A stretch of DNA of 64,000 nucleotides. Origin: Candidatus Symbiobacter mobilis CR (GTDB taxonomy: Bacteria; Pseudomonadota; Gammaproteobacteria; Burkholderiales; Burkholderiaceae_C). The stretch lies in NCBI RefSeq assembly GCF_000477435.1, contig NC_022576.1, forward strand, positions 2,790,001 to 2,854,000. Direction: 5' to 3'. The notes beneath the pieces are model-generated. The model worked only from the letters and a program-made list of their open reading frames with translations. It had not been told where the DNA came from and ran no database searches. Numbering within the stretch: position 1 is the stretch's first letter; every line of letters begins with the position of its first letter. Positions 7,941 through 15,678 of the stretch are shown here, in pieces. A program made the translations under genes and the position numbers.

Positions 7941-9679
7941 AGCGAGTACCCCAACCCCGCCAAGTTCTTCCTGATCTCCCCCTCCAATTTGGCACTTTCG
8001 GCAAACTGCTCCGCCAATTGCGCCGTCAGCCGCGCCATCTTGTCGGCAAAGGCTTCGCTGTCCTCTTCCTGCTCTTCTGCGCCCACATAGCGCCCAGGCG
8101 TGAGCACGTGCTCGTGCTTGCGGATGTCGTCTAGCGTGGCGGAGTAGCAGAAGCCGGGGATGTCTTGGTACGCACCCTCACCCCCAGCCCCTCTCCTGAG
8201 GGGAGAGGGAAGCGAATGTTGCCAAGCGTGGAAGGTGTCGGCGATCGTCTTGATGTCTGCCACCGTGAAGTCACGCAGCACGCGGTCTTTCATGTAGCCG
8301 AGCTGGCGGGCGTCAATGAACAGGAACTGCCCGCGCCGGTCGCGCTTGGTTTTGTTCAGGCTCAGGCCGTTGCGTTTGTCGCGGGTGAGGAACCAGATGC
8401 AGGCCGGGATCTGTGTATTGGTAAAGAGTTGACCGGGTAGCGCGACCATGCATTCCACGTAGTCGTCTTCGATCAGCTTTTTGCGGATTTCGCCTTCATT
8501 GTTGGTGTTGCTGCTCATCGAGCCATTGGCCAGCAGCAGCGCCATGCTGCCCGCCGGGGCCAGGTGGTAGAGCATGTGTTGCAGCCAGGCGAAGTTGGCG
8601 TTGCTCTGCGGCGGCGTTCCTGCGATCCAGCGAGGGTCGTTGGTCAATTTTTCGTTCCACCACTCCTTCATGTTGAAGGGTGGGTTGGCCATGACGAAGT
8701 CGGCGCGCAGGTCGGGGTGCAGGTCGTTCAGCAGCGTATCGCCGGGTACGCCACCAAAGTTGAAGTCGATGCCGCGAATGGCCATATTCATCGCGGCCAA
8801 GCGCCAGGTGGTAGGGTTGCTCTCTTGACCATAGACGCTGATTTGCCCGGTCTTGCCATTGGCTACCTTGCCGCCGTGTTGCTCGATGAATTCCTCGCTT
8901 TGTACAAAAAATCCACCCGAGCCCATGGCCGGGTCGTACACGCGGCCCTGGAAGGGTTGCAGCATTTCGACGATCAGCGTGACGATGCTCTTGGGCGTGT
9001 AGTACTGGCCGCCCTTCTTGCCTTCGGCCAGCGCAAATTGACCGAGGAAATATTCATAGACGTGGCCGAGGATGTCTTTGCTTTGCAGATTGAGCGGCTG
9101 GCCGTTGTAGTCCTTGCGGTTGAAATCGGTGTCGGAAAAGTGGGCGATCAGGTCAGCCAGTTTGTGGCTGTCGATCTGCGTGCGGGCGAAATCCTTGTTG
9201 AGTACGTTCTTGAGCTTTTTTTCGTTTTCGCGCTCAATGGCTTCCATGGCGTTGTCGATCAGCCAGCCGACGCTGCGCATTTCTTCCGGCTCGTGCTTGC
9301 CCGGCTTGTTCCACGGCAGCGGCGCTTTGGGCGGCAGTTGGACACAGTCGCGCAGGGTTTGCCAGCGCGCTTCCAACGGCACCCAGAAGACGTTTTTCTC
9401 GGTGTAATAGTCGCGCACTTCCAGCTCGGCGGCGAGGTGGCCTGCGTAGTCGTAGGCGTAGTCCCCCGGGGCCATGTAGTAGTCGTGGTCAGGGTTCTGG
9501 AACTGCTCGCGCAGTTCTTTCTGCCGTTCCTCGAAGGCGTCGGAAACGTATTTCAGGAAGATCAGGCCCAGCACCACGTGCTTGTAGACGGCGGCATCCA
9601 GGTTGGATCGCAGCTTGTCGGCGGCAGTCCAGAGCTTTTTTTCGAGATCGTTGAAAAATCGTTGTTCGATGGGGTTCAT
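7937..9679 (-). CDS. hsdM: type I restriction-modification DNA methyltransferase subunit, orphan
   Basis: A 580-residue N6-adenine methyltransferase M subunit. The N-terminal helical domain begins MNPIEQRFFNDLEKKLW. The SAM-binding motif DPAMGSGGFF is at about residues 249–258, and the catalytic NPPF is at 332–335. About residues 490–502 (SLPSPLRRGAGGEG) are an in-frame copy of a dispersed palindromic repeat, inserted just before the conserved GFCYSATLDDI segment. The start at 9679 was chosen by family homology; the frame continues upstream into an hsdR remnant. No hsdS or intact hsdR is present in this locus, so the enzyme is probably an orphan unless it borrows the S subunit of the second system. 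Confidence 0.92.
   Translation of the reverse strand: MNPIEQRFFNDLEKKLWTAADKLRSNLDAAVYKHVVLGLIFLKYVSDAFEERQKELREQFQNPDHDYYMAPGDYAYDYAGHLAAELEVRDYYTEKNVFWVPLEARWQTLRDCVQLPPKAPLPWNKPGKHEPEEMRSVGWLIDNAMEAIERENEKKLKNVLNKDFARTQIDSHKLADLIAHFSDTDFNRKDYNGQPLNLQSKDILGHVYEYFLGQFALAEGKKGGQYYTPKSIVTLIVEMLQPFQGRVYDPAMGSGGFFVQSEEFIEQHGGKVANGKTGQISVYGQESNPTTWRLAAMNMAIRGIDFNFGGVPGDTLLNDLHPDLRADFVMANPPFNMKEWWNEKLTNDPRWIAGTPPQSNANFAWLQHMLYHLAPAGSMALLLANGSMSSNTNNEGEIRKKLIEDDYVECMVALPGQLFTNTQIPACIWFLTRDKRNGLSLNKTKRDRRGQFLFIDARQLGYMKDRVLRDFTVADIKTIADTFHAWQHSLPSPLRRGAGGEGAYQDIPGFCYSATLDDIRKHEHVLTPGRYVGAEEQEEDSEAFADKMARLTAQLAEQFAESAKLEGEIRKNLAGLGYSL
8174..8209. repeat. dispersed palindromic repeat inside hsdM
   Basis: The core reads CCCTCACCCCCAGCCCCTCT then CCTGAGGGGAGAGGG, with a CCCTCTCC/GGGGAGAGG hairpin. 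It is the same element found at 31392–31427 in the other hsdM and, in longer form, at 24659, 33047, 33719 and 34999. It preserves the reading frame and adds a Pro/Gly/Arg-rich peptide. Confidence 0.85.
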
Positions 9680-9844
9680 GGATTTTTTCCTGATGAGCAG
9701 CCGGTCACGCAAGATCACCTGCTGGTAGTCAGCCCGTTCTAGATTTGTACCGTCGGGCGCAATGTCCGGCCCATGCACAAACTTCCAGCCGGATTCCTGG
9801 AATCAGACGATGCATAGGTCTTCGGGTTGTTGTTCGTTCAGCAT
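9680..9844 (-). pseudogene. 5' remnant of hsdR (copy 2), joined to hsdM
   Basis: The minus strand from ATG at 9844 reads MLNEQQPEDLCIV, then an in-frame TGA where copy 1 has Trp, then FQESGWKFVHGPDIAPDG and onward to LRDRLL. It matches the HsdR N-terminus and copy 1 at 6259–6432. After RLLIRKKS the frame continues directly into MNPIEQ of hsdM, so this remnant is fused in frame upstream of the methylase start. The internal stop makes a fusion protein from the original ATG impossible. Confidence 0.8.
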
Positions 9845-10389
9845 AGCGCGGCGGTTTTGGCAACCGGGAGCACTAGGCCATGCAGTTGCGCTCCACATTC
9901 ATTCAGAACCACTACCGATGTCGGTGGTAAGGCCCACGACTTCACGATTGGTTTCAACACGAGCGATAGTGCTTCCTGCAATGGTGGCAGCCATTCCTCT
10001 TTGTGGCCCTTGATGACCAGAACGAAGCGGAAACTGGCGGTGCGGAGGTCAAGTTTTTGAAAAGGCTCTGGTAATTCAGCCAACCCGTTTGGATGTCGTC
10101 CCAAGCGCATTGCCATACCAAGAAGAAAACCATTGGTGAGTTTGTTGCGGATTGCTTCGATGAATTCTGCAAAATTGGGCTGTGTTCCCGGTCTCGGGCT
10201 GCTTGATTTCGCTTCTACTACCCAAACGACTGAGGACAATTCGCACTTATTCTGTAGAAGTAGGAATTCAGCTATCTGCACCTCTTCCTGAATTTTGCTG
10301 TAACACGCGCTCTTCTCGATGTAAAAGCACTGCCCGGCAGGATAAGGGCCGAATGTCATCCCTGATTCGATAATGGCTTCCGTGGTCAT
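9838..10389 (-). CDS. uncharacterised partner of AAA ATPase with E-x-K motif
   Basis: A 183-residue protein beginning MTTEAIIESGMTFGPYPAGQ. It has CFYIEKSACYSKIQEEVQ, then VVWVVEAKSSSPRPGTQPNF (a hydrophobic strand ending in E-A-K, as in PD-(D/E)XK folds), then FRFVLVIKGHKEEWLPPLQ. I recognise the arrangement as a recurring companion of a chromosomal AAA ATPase, but no function is known to me. Its start overlaps the stop of the ATPase C-terminal part by four bases, so the two form one operon. Its last dozen residues run into the hsdR remnant and may not be native. A nuclease-like role is inference. Confidence 0.72.
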   Translation of the reverse strand: MTTEAIIESGMTFGPYPAGQCFYIEKSACYSKIQEEVQIAEFLLLQNKCELSSVVWVVEAKSSSPRPGTQPNFAEFIEAIRNKLTNGFLLGMAMRLGRHPNGLAELPEPFQKLDLRTASFRFVLVIKGHKEEWLPPLQEALSLVLKPIVKSWALPPTSVVVLNECGAQLHGLVLPVAKTAALC

Positions 10390-10692
10390 CGCAGCGCCAG
10401 CTCAACTTCCTGCTGATAGAGGCGAATCGACTCGGCAATGATGGGGTTGTCCGGCATCCCGTTTTTCAAGTCATCGCATACCCAGTCGCTCTCGGTGGCA
10501 GAAATCACGGGGATGTTCCAACTCCGCTCTTGCGCGATCAGAAACAGCTTCTTGACCACGAAATAGGAATGGCTGGCCATGAAGAACTGGATACCGCGCT
10601 CGGCCAGCATTGCCACGATGTCCAGTAATTTTGAAATGGCAGTGGGGTGCAAGGCCGACTCCGGCTCGTCGATCCACACTACCGAGTTGGTA
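10386..10692 (-). pseudogene. AAA ATPase, C-terminal part (split by IS3-family element)
   Basis: This part carries Walker B and the signature-like region VVWIDEPESALHPTAIS, then IQFFMASHSYFVVKKL (the switch His), typical of OLD/RecF-like AAA_15/AAA_21 ATPases. It lacks its own Walker A, which lies beyond the insertion sequence at 12208–12951. Removing bases 10693–12244 (the element plus one copy of the 3-bp duplication) rejoins the frame as GNRYLNT–NSVVWIDEPE with no gap. A GTG at 10679 could start a fragment, but without Walker A it would not be an ATPase. Confidence 0.88.
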
Positions 10693-10882
10693 TAAAGTGG
10701 ACCCGAATGTCAAGACAATTTTTCGGTTGATTTAAGCTGTAGCTGTTGACACACACAACTGCACGGCGTTGCCCCGGTTTTTGTCTTGGTCTTTGGTCTC
10801 CTTTTCTTTCCTCTCCCATGGCTGTTGGCAAGCGAAGCGCGTCAGGCCGAAGGCAAACCCTTGTGGGTAAGCACGGGTGAGA

Positions 10883-10938
10883 GCTGTGGGGATGTGGGCA
10901 AGCTGGGCGTTTTGCAAGCTTGTCCACATCCCCACAGC
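10883..10938. terminator. 22-bp-arm hairpin inside the IS element
   Basis: The arms GCTGTGGGGATGTGGGCAAG+CT (10883–10904) and the complementary stretch 10917–10938 pair with a single mismatch around a 12-base loop. The pairing can be extended outward through TAAGC and GCTTA. It lies just beyond the orfB stop (10949), so it may act as a terminator or as a structural element of the IS. There is no T-run, so factor-independent termination is uncertain. Confidence 0.5.
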
Positions 10939-10948
10939 GACCCCCTGC

Positions 10949-11881
10949 TTATCCAGCAAGTGCCATGGCGCGGGCCTGCGTACTCGGGTTGTCTGGTTTT
11001 TCGTTGCTGGCCTGATCTGCGTATTTGTCGATGATCAACGCGCCGCCGCCGCTAGCGTTCGCATAGACCGCATCTGGCGTTTCGTATTGCAATGACTGAT
11101 GTGGCCGCTCGCTGTTGTATAGCACGAAGTAGTCGCTCAGTCCCAGCAGCAACTCGTCCACCGTCGCATAGCCCTTGAGGTAGATGTCCTCGTACTTGAC
11201 GTTGCGCCACAACCGCTCGACAAAGATGTTGTCAAACGCACGGCCTCGCCCGTCCATGCTGATGGCGATCTTTTCTCGCTCAAGTACGCCGGTGAAGTCC
11301 GCACTGGTGAACTGCGAGCCTTGGTCGCTGTTGAATATCTCGGGCTTACCAAAGTTGCGCAGCGCCTCTTCCAAGCAGTCCATACAGAAGCTGGCATCCA
11401 TGCTGTTGCTGATGCGCCAGCTCAACACCTTGCGGCTGTACCAGTCCATCACCGCCACCAAGTACACGAAGCCTTTGGCCAGGCGGATGTAGGTGATGTC
11501 GGTGCTCCAGACCTGGTTGGGCCGGGTGACCTCCACACCGCGCAGCAGATAGGGGTACACCGGATGCTGCGGGTGTGCCTTACTGCTGTGGGGGCTTGGC
11601 GCCATCCCCTGCAGGCCCATCTGACGCATCAGGCGTTGGATGCGCTTGCGGTTGACACCGCAACCCATGGCCTTGCTCATCATGACCGCCATGCGCCTGC
11701 TCCCGTAAAACGGATGTCGGGTGTACTCCTCATCAATCAGGCGGCTGAGCTTCTGGTCGTCTTCGTCGACAACCTTGGGCTGCTGCTGGGCGTAGGCCGT
11801 CGCACGGGAAACGCCTACAAGATCACACTGGCGGGTGACCGCCAGGTCGTCATTCATGTCAATCCAGTCTTGGCGTTTCAT
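10949..11881 (-). CDS. IS3-family transposase OrfB
   Basis: A 310-residue integrase-core protein. HPFYGSRRM lies near residue 56. The catalytic residues are D128 in WSTDITYI, D186 in NSDQGSQFT and E222 in NIFVERLW, with 35 residues between the last two (DDE as in IS3). The ATG overlaps the orfA stop (ATGA). The active OrfAB fusion is normally made by -1 frameshifting; an A8 run near the end of orfA fits that. All catalytic positions are intact, so the element may still move. Confidence 0.93.
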   Translation of the reverse strand: MKRQDWIDMNDDLAVTRQCDLVGVSRATAYAQQQPKVVDEDDQKLSRLIDEEYTRHPFYGSRRMAVMMSKAMGCGVNRKRIQRLMRQMGLQGMAPSPHSSKAHPQHPVYPYLLRGVEVTRPNQVWSTDITYIRLAKGFVYLVAVMDWYSRKVLSWRISNSMDASFCMDCLEEALRNFGKPEIFNSDQGSQFTSADFTGVLEREKIAISMDGRGRAFDNIFVERLWRNVKYEDIYLKGYATVDELLLGLSDYFVLYNSERPHQSLQYETPDAVYANASGGGALIIDKYADQASNEKPDNPSTQARAMALAG

Positions 11882-12177
11882 GACAGGCTCATCCCGGACT
11901 TTTTTTTGAGCCAGTCGAGTTCCATCTTGAGACGCCCGATCTCGCTATACAGGCGATCCGGTTCGCTTTGCGCATCCAGCGGCTTGGGGCCGCGTTTGCC
12001 TTCGAACAGTGTCTTGGCCTGCTCTTGGATGGCTTTCTTCCACTGGCAAACCTGCACCGGGTGGACATCAAATTCCTGACCAATCTGGTTGATGGTCTTG
12101 CCACTGCGCAAGGCTTCCAACCCCACCTTCGCTTTGTACTCTGCGGTGTGGACTTTGCGCTTCTTCGTTTCACTCAT
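11878..12177 (-). CDS. IS3-family transposase OrfA
   Basis: A 99-residue helix-turn-helix protein (HTH_Tnp_1). TAEYKAKVGLEALRSGKTIN and VHPVQVCQWKKAIQ are the DNA-binding part. A Leu-heptad region, LYSEIGRLKMELDWLKKK, follows. It binds the IS ends and supplies the N-terminus of the OrfAB fusion transposase. It ends with LKKKSGMSLS after the slippery A run. Confidence 0.92.
   Translation of the reverse strand: MSETKKRKVHTAEYKAKVGLEALRSGKTINQIGQEFDVHPVQVCQWKKAIQEQAKTLFEGKRGPKPLDAQSEPDRLYSEIGRLKMELDWLKKKSGMSLS
11900..11907 (-). promoter_or_regulatory. A8 slippery run for OrfAB frameshifting
   Basis: Eight consecutive A on the coding (minus) strand followed by G, ten codons before the end of orfA, within LKKKS. 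IS3 elements use A-rich heptamers of this type for programmed -1 frameshifting into orfB. Confidence 0.65.
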
Positions 12178-12207
12178 GATTCTGGATCCCCTGGATTGAA
12201 GAACATC

Positions 12208-12951
12208 TTAAATTTTTGTCTTGAATTCGGGGCCCACTTTAGTATTCAGATAGCGGTTGCCAAGCAGCGTATCCAGAATGGCGATTTTCTTGATACCTTC
12301 GGCTGTGACACCTATCGGAAACTTGTGGCGGCCTTTGAAAAAATGCCAGCGGCCAGATGTTTCGTCATACTCCACCACCCCGCCCAGAATGTCCTTGAGT
12401 GTCGTGCGTGACTGGGCGAATTCTTTGTAGTTCTTACCCATTCGGGGAGAAATGCGCAGCGCTTTGGCAAGATCGTAGTACGTGTCATCAAACCCAAAGG
12501 CTTTATCCTGTTCCCGCGATTTCAAAATGACTTGATGTAATGACAGCACTTCCTTGGCCGGCAAAAATACCGAATTGCTGGCGCGTGGTGGCACATGATT
12601 TTCCAGGCTGGAAATCTGCTTGCTGGTGTCTTTGCCAAAGCTGTAGCAGAAGTCCTTGTTGTCGATGGTGAGCAAGCTTGACAAGGGTGCATCCGCTCCT
12701 TTGCTAACCAAATCGCCAATTTTTTCTGCCTGAAATGTCCAATACAGCTTGTCGGACAGAATTTCTGAGGCTGATCTTTGTTCGTTACCGCGCTTGTACT
12801 CTTCCAGCGTGCGCAGGCTGCTGTACATGGCTTTGAGTAAGAACGTCTTCCCGCTACCATTGCCGCCAATGACTAGGTTGATCTTGCCTAATTCCGACCA
12901 ATGGATATCGGAGAGTGGGCCAAAGTTACAAAGTTTGATTTGATGAATCAT
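12208..12951 (-). pseudogene. AAA ATPase, N-terminal part (split by IS3-family element)
   Basis: The N-terminus reads MIHQIKLCNFGPLSDIHW, the RecF/SMC-like opening of AAA_15/AAA_21 ATPases. The P-loop is IGGNGSGKTFLLKAMY. The genuine part ends at GNRYLNT near 12242; the last residues (KVGPEFKTKI) are encoded by the IS end. Walker B and the His switch are on the far side at 10386–10692. Intact, the protein would be about 335 residues. It is followed by a partner gene with an E-x-K motif and preceded by the HEPN–MNT pair, so a defence role is likely but inferred. In its present form it should be inactive. Confidence 0.9.
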
Positions 12952-12993
12952 TTGTTATTTTCCATTTGGGTATTGCGTTGTAGCACAAACTGC

Positions 12994-13338
12994 CTAATCC
13001 ATCGCATCACCCGCTCCCTTCTGCACGACCACATACTTCGCCAAAATTTCCTCCCGAAAGGAGTTCGGAATTCCGTCCCAATCGATTATTTGCACAATGA
13101 TCGGCAGATTGCTTTCTTGAAAAGCTTCTGCCATAGCACACAAACGGAACACATCACGTTTTTTTGTAGAAGGGAATCGTGCCACCAAATCCAGATCGCT
13201 GGCATCGTAAAAGTCACCGCGCACCCGTGAGCCATAGGCCCATACTTCTGCTTCTGGTATATGCTTTTGTAACAAATCTCGTACCTGTTCTGCGTATTTT
13301 TCTGGCAGGTACAAAGTATGAAATTCAGTCATCGGCAT
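12994..13338 (-). CDS. mntA: MNT-type nucleotidyltransferase antitoxin
   Basis: A minimal nucleotidyltransferase of about 114 residues with YGSRVRGDFYDASDLDLVAR, i.e. a perfect GS-x10-DxD catalytic motif. In HepT–MntA systems the MNT protein neutralises the HEPN toxin by adding AMP near its active site. The start MPMTEF at 13338 (or MTEF at 13332) overlaps the end of the HEPN gene, giving a toxin-antitoxin order. The AAA ATPase starts 43 bp downstream, possibly in the same transcript. I use the symbol by analogy with the family. Confidence 0.82.
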   Translation of the reverse strand: MPMTEFHTLYLPEKYAEQVRDLLQKHIPEAEVWAYGSRVRGDFYDASDLDLVARFPSTKKRDVFRLCAMAEAFQESNLPIIVQIIDWDGIPNSFREEILAKYVVVQKGAGDAMD

Positions 13339-13786
13339 GGTTTTCCAGTTTATTTTCCAATTTATTTCCCAGCTTTTTGTCCAGTGTTTCTGCCAGTTGC
13401 GCCACATCCGCCAAAAAATCGGGAATCAGCACCAAGGTCTGTTCCGCAAAGACCTCTCCGTAATCATGGGCGGTGTTGTTGCGGTTGTCTCGATAGGCAA
13501 ACCAGCGTTCCACTTCTGCCAGCGTCATGAGGTCATGCACGGCTGCCAGCCGGAGAATTTCCTTGACCGGTGTGGATTCGAGTTTTTTGGGACTGTGGCC
13601 ATAGGCTTTCAGTGCCTTCTTGATGAGTTTGAAGGCCGTTTCCTGTGTCAGCTCATAGCCTTTGACAATCGCGTTACGGAATACTTCCTGATCGATGCTC
13701 CCGATTGCGGCGTGTTGATACAGAATGAGCGAAGACTCTAAAGTCTGTTTGCAACGCGCAAGGTGCTCGGTATTCAGGTACAGCAT
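13325..13786 (-). CDS. hepT: HEPN-type toxin (NTase substrate-binding-like)
   Basis: A 153-residue all-helical protein of the nucleotidyltransferase substrate-binding HEPN group. VKGYELTQETAFKLIKKALK lies in the N-terminal half, and the HEPN RNase motif R-x4–6-H appears as RDNRNNTAHDYG at about residues 98–109. HEPN toxins are metal-independent RNases. A strong GGAGGG site lies just upstream of the ATG at 13786. It overlaps the MNT gene by 14 bp. Confidence 0.83.
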   Translation of the reverse strand: MLYLNTEHLARCKQTLESSLILYQHAAIGSIDQEVFRNAIVKGYELTQETAFKLIKKALKAYGHSPKKLESTPVKEILRLAAVHDLMTLAEVERWFAYRDNRNNTAHDYGEVFAEQTLVLIPDFLADVAQLAETLDKKLGNKLENKLENHADD

Positions 13787-13923
13787 GTTTTTCCCTCCGT
13801 TCGAGCCATCCCATATTTTGGTTCGAAAGTGTGCGTGGAATGGGGGCCACTACACCCCTTTGGTAGGATGCCCTGCGCCCTATCCCCGGCTGTGCCCGGG
13901 TTCATCGACCAGGAGAACGATCC

Positions 13924-14829
13924 ATGTCTGCGAACGAAGCCCCCGCCCCCACCACCCCGCTCGTGATGCACCACGGGCCGCATTGCCCCGATGGTTTTGC
14001 TTCGGCAATGGCCGCGTGGATGGTGTTTGGTGACCAGGCGCAGTATGTGCCGCTGGATCACGGGCCAATGCGTACCTTGGCGGACTTGCCTGCGGTCGAT
14101 GCACGGCAGGTGTTTTTGCTGGATTTTTGTTTGCCCAGAGCACTGCTGGAACAGATCGAAGAGCGCGCAGCGCAGCTCGTCGTGCTCGACCACCACCGCA
14201 GCGCTGCGGACGATCTGGCGGGCTATGTTTGCAGCAAGGGGGAGGTGCGCTTCGACATGAGTAAGTCTGGCGCACGGCTGGCGTGGGAGTATTTCCATCC
14301 CGATGTACAGGCGCCCGATCTCGTCCGCTATGTGGAAGATCGGGACTTGTGGGTATGGCAGTACCCGCAGAGCGCGGCGTTTCTGGCTGCGCTTGATGTG
14401 GAACCGATGGACTTTGGCCGCTGGCGCGAGATTGCGGCGTTTGACGCTGCGCAGCAAGCAGCTTTTGTGCAGCGCGGGGAGGCAATGGATGCCAAGTTCC
14501 GTCACCTTGCGCAGGGAATGGCGGAGGATGCGCGCCCCATCGTCTTGTGTGGGGAGCGAGGGCTGATGCTTAATGCGCCCAGTATGTTCCACAGCCTGCT
14601 GGGCGATTTGCTCTGCCGCAAGTCTGGGACTTTCGCCTTGCTGTGGACGGTGGATCAAAACGGGCGCATCAAATGCGGGCTGCGATCCCGATCGGGGTTC
14701 GACTGCATCCCGCTGGCCCGGCCCATGGGGGGCGGGGGGCATGCCCAAGCCTGCGGTTTCCGGATCGACCCCCGCCGATTGCCGGAATTGCTTGGCGGGA
14801 ACCTCGACGCGGAGCCGCCCCAAGGCTGA
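13924..14829 (+). CDS. DHH/DHHA1-family phosphoesterase
   Basis: A 301-residue protein. The first metal motif resembles HHGPHCPDGFASA. LLDFCLP follows, then the family signature DHHRSA at about residue 88, and a C-terminal DHHA1 domain with GGGGHAQACGF at about residues 271–281. DHH proteins hydrolyse short oligoribonucleotides, cyclic dinucleotide products or pyrophosphate. The length and the DHHA1 tail point to an NrnA/NrnB-like nano-RNase or cyclic-nucleotide phosphodiesterase, but the substrate cannot be fixed. It is divergent from the HEPN–MNT operon and marks the end of the accessory island. Confidence 0.85.
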   Translation: MSANEAPAPTTPLVMHHGPHCPDGFASAMAAWMVFGDQAQYVPLDHGPMRTLADLPAVDARQVFLLDFCLPRALLEQIEERAAQLVVLDHHRSAADDLAGYVCSKGEVRFDMSKSGARLAWEYFHPDVQAPDLVRYVEDRDLWVWQYPQSAAFLAALDVEPMDFGRWREIAAFDAAQQAAFVQRGEAMDAKFRHLAQGMAEDARPIVLCGERGLMLNAPSMFHSLLGDLLCRKSGTFALLWTVDQNGRIKCGLRSRSGFDCIPLARPMGGGGHAQACGFRIDPRRLPELLGGNLDAEPPQG

Positions 14830-14869
14830 AGAGCAAAGGTCAGCGTAGCAAAGGGCTGAGGGCTACTGC

Positions 14870-15469
14870 TTATTCCGCGCTAACGCTGGCGTGGAGGAAT
14901 CCGATCACTTTGCCGCCATCGCGCACGGGGGCGCCGATCTGCACGCTGCGCACCTGCGTGGTGGGGTCGGCCTTAATGTCGGTATCTGACCATTCTTGCC
15001 CCTGCAAGGCATGTGCGGAGACAGCGCGGCTGCTGTTGTTGAAAAGCAGGGTCTTGCTCGTCCCGGCAATCAGGTTGGCTTTCTGGTCACGCAGAAAGAG
15101 CTTGTCGAGCTGCGCGCTCTTTTCCCACTTTTGGAGTTGTTTGGCCACAGGGCTGGTCAGGGATAACTGCACGGTGGGGTGAGCGTCTTCCAGATCGTTC
15201 CATTTGGCGTTGGACATGCCGGGAAACATCCCCCCTTTGGCGTTGGCTTCCTTGACTGCGGCAACGACGATGGGGTTGGATGCCCACTCTGCCAGCAGCT
15301 TCTGGGCTTGCGTCACTTTGGCTTGCAATGCGGGGGAAAAGGAGGATGTAGCAGGGGATGCAGTGGTGGGCGATGCAGTGGCACTGCCGACTGCAACGGC
15401 CATGCCTATCCAGATTGCGAAGGCGAAAAGTGGCCGAGGCAAGGAACGAAAAGCAGTGCCCATCTTCAT
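14870..15469 (-). CDS. periplasmic PDC/cache-like sensor protein
   Basis: A protein of about 199 residues with an N-terminal signal peptide: basic start MKMGTAFRSLPRPLF, hydrophobic FAIWIGMAVAVGSATA. The mature part is a single PDC-like fold, with AEWASNPIVVAAVKEAN at the start and DPTTQVRSVQIGAPVRDGGK then VIGFLHASV at the end, as in free-standing ligand-binding cache modules. There is no kinase or output domain, so its partner is unknown. The start at 15469 places the signal peptide at the N-terminus; the frame is open further upstream through a 14-bp tandem repeat. Confidence 0.68.
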   Translation of the reverse strand: MKMGTAFRSLPRPLFAFAIWIGMAVAVGSATASPTTASPATSSFSPALQAKVTQAQKLLAEWASNPIVVAAVKEANAKGGMFPGMSNAKWNDLEDAHPTVQLSLTSPVAKQLQKWEKSAQLDKLFLRDQKANLIAGTSKTLLFNNSSRAVSAHALQGQEWSDTDIKADPTTQVRSVQIGAPVRDGGKVIGFLHASVSAE

Positions 15470-15484
15470 GCAAAACTCCCAAAA

Positions 15485-15526
15485 GGAACGTGGAACAAGG
15501 AACGTGGAACAAGGAACGTGGAACAA
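15485..15526. repeat. 14-bp tandem repeat, three copies
   Basis: GGAACGTGGAACAA is repeated three times without interruption, followed by a partial GGAACAA. It lies in the divergent region between the PDC-like gene and folC. Confidence 0.9.
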
Positions 15527-15678
15527 GGAACAAGGGCTTGGCAGAACCTGCACAAACGCTGGTTCCCCCGCAAGCCCGCAGGCATTCTAGGGAGGGCGGG
15601 GTGTGCCACAAGGAGGGGGGGATGCCGCGACAATCTGCGCCCCTGGCCCGGTTGGGCATGGTTTGCGAGCTGCGCGTG

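Larger units (their letters stand above)
10693..12241 (-). mobile_element. IS3-family insertion sequence, 1,549 bp
   Basis: The ends are imperfect inverted repeats: TAAAGTGGACCCG at the left and, on the opposite strand, TAAAGTGGGCCCCG at the right, both continuing into TCAAGACAA. It is flanked by a 3-bp direct repeat, GTA, at 10690–10692 and 12242–12244, as usual for IS3 elements. It carries overlapping orfA and orfB with a complete D-D-35-E motif and an A8 slippery run. It looks intact and interrupts the AAA ATPase gene. Confidence 0.93.

Noticed and set aside
9680..9778. HsdM with a 33-residue N-terminal extension
   Set aside because: The extension is the hsdR remnant (HGPDIAPDG); HsdM homology starts at MNPIEQ, so the shorter start was used.
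13774..14823. Minus-strand frame of 349 codons opposite the DHH gene
   Set aside because: Shadow of the DHH phosphoesterase, which has DHHRSA and GGGGHAQACGF on the plus strand.
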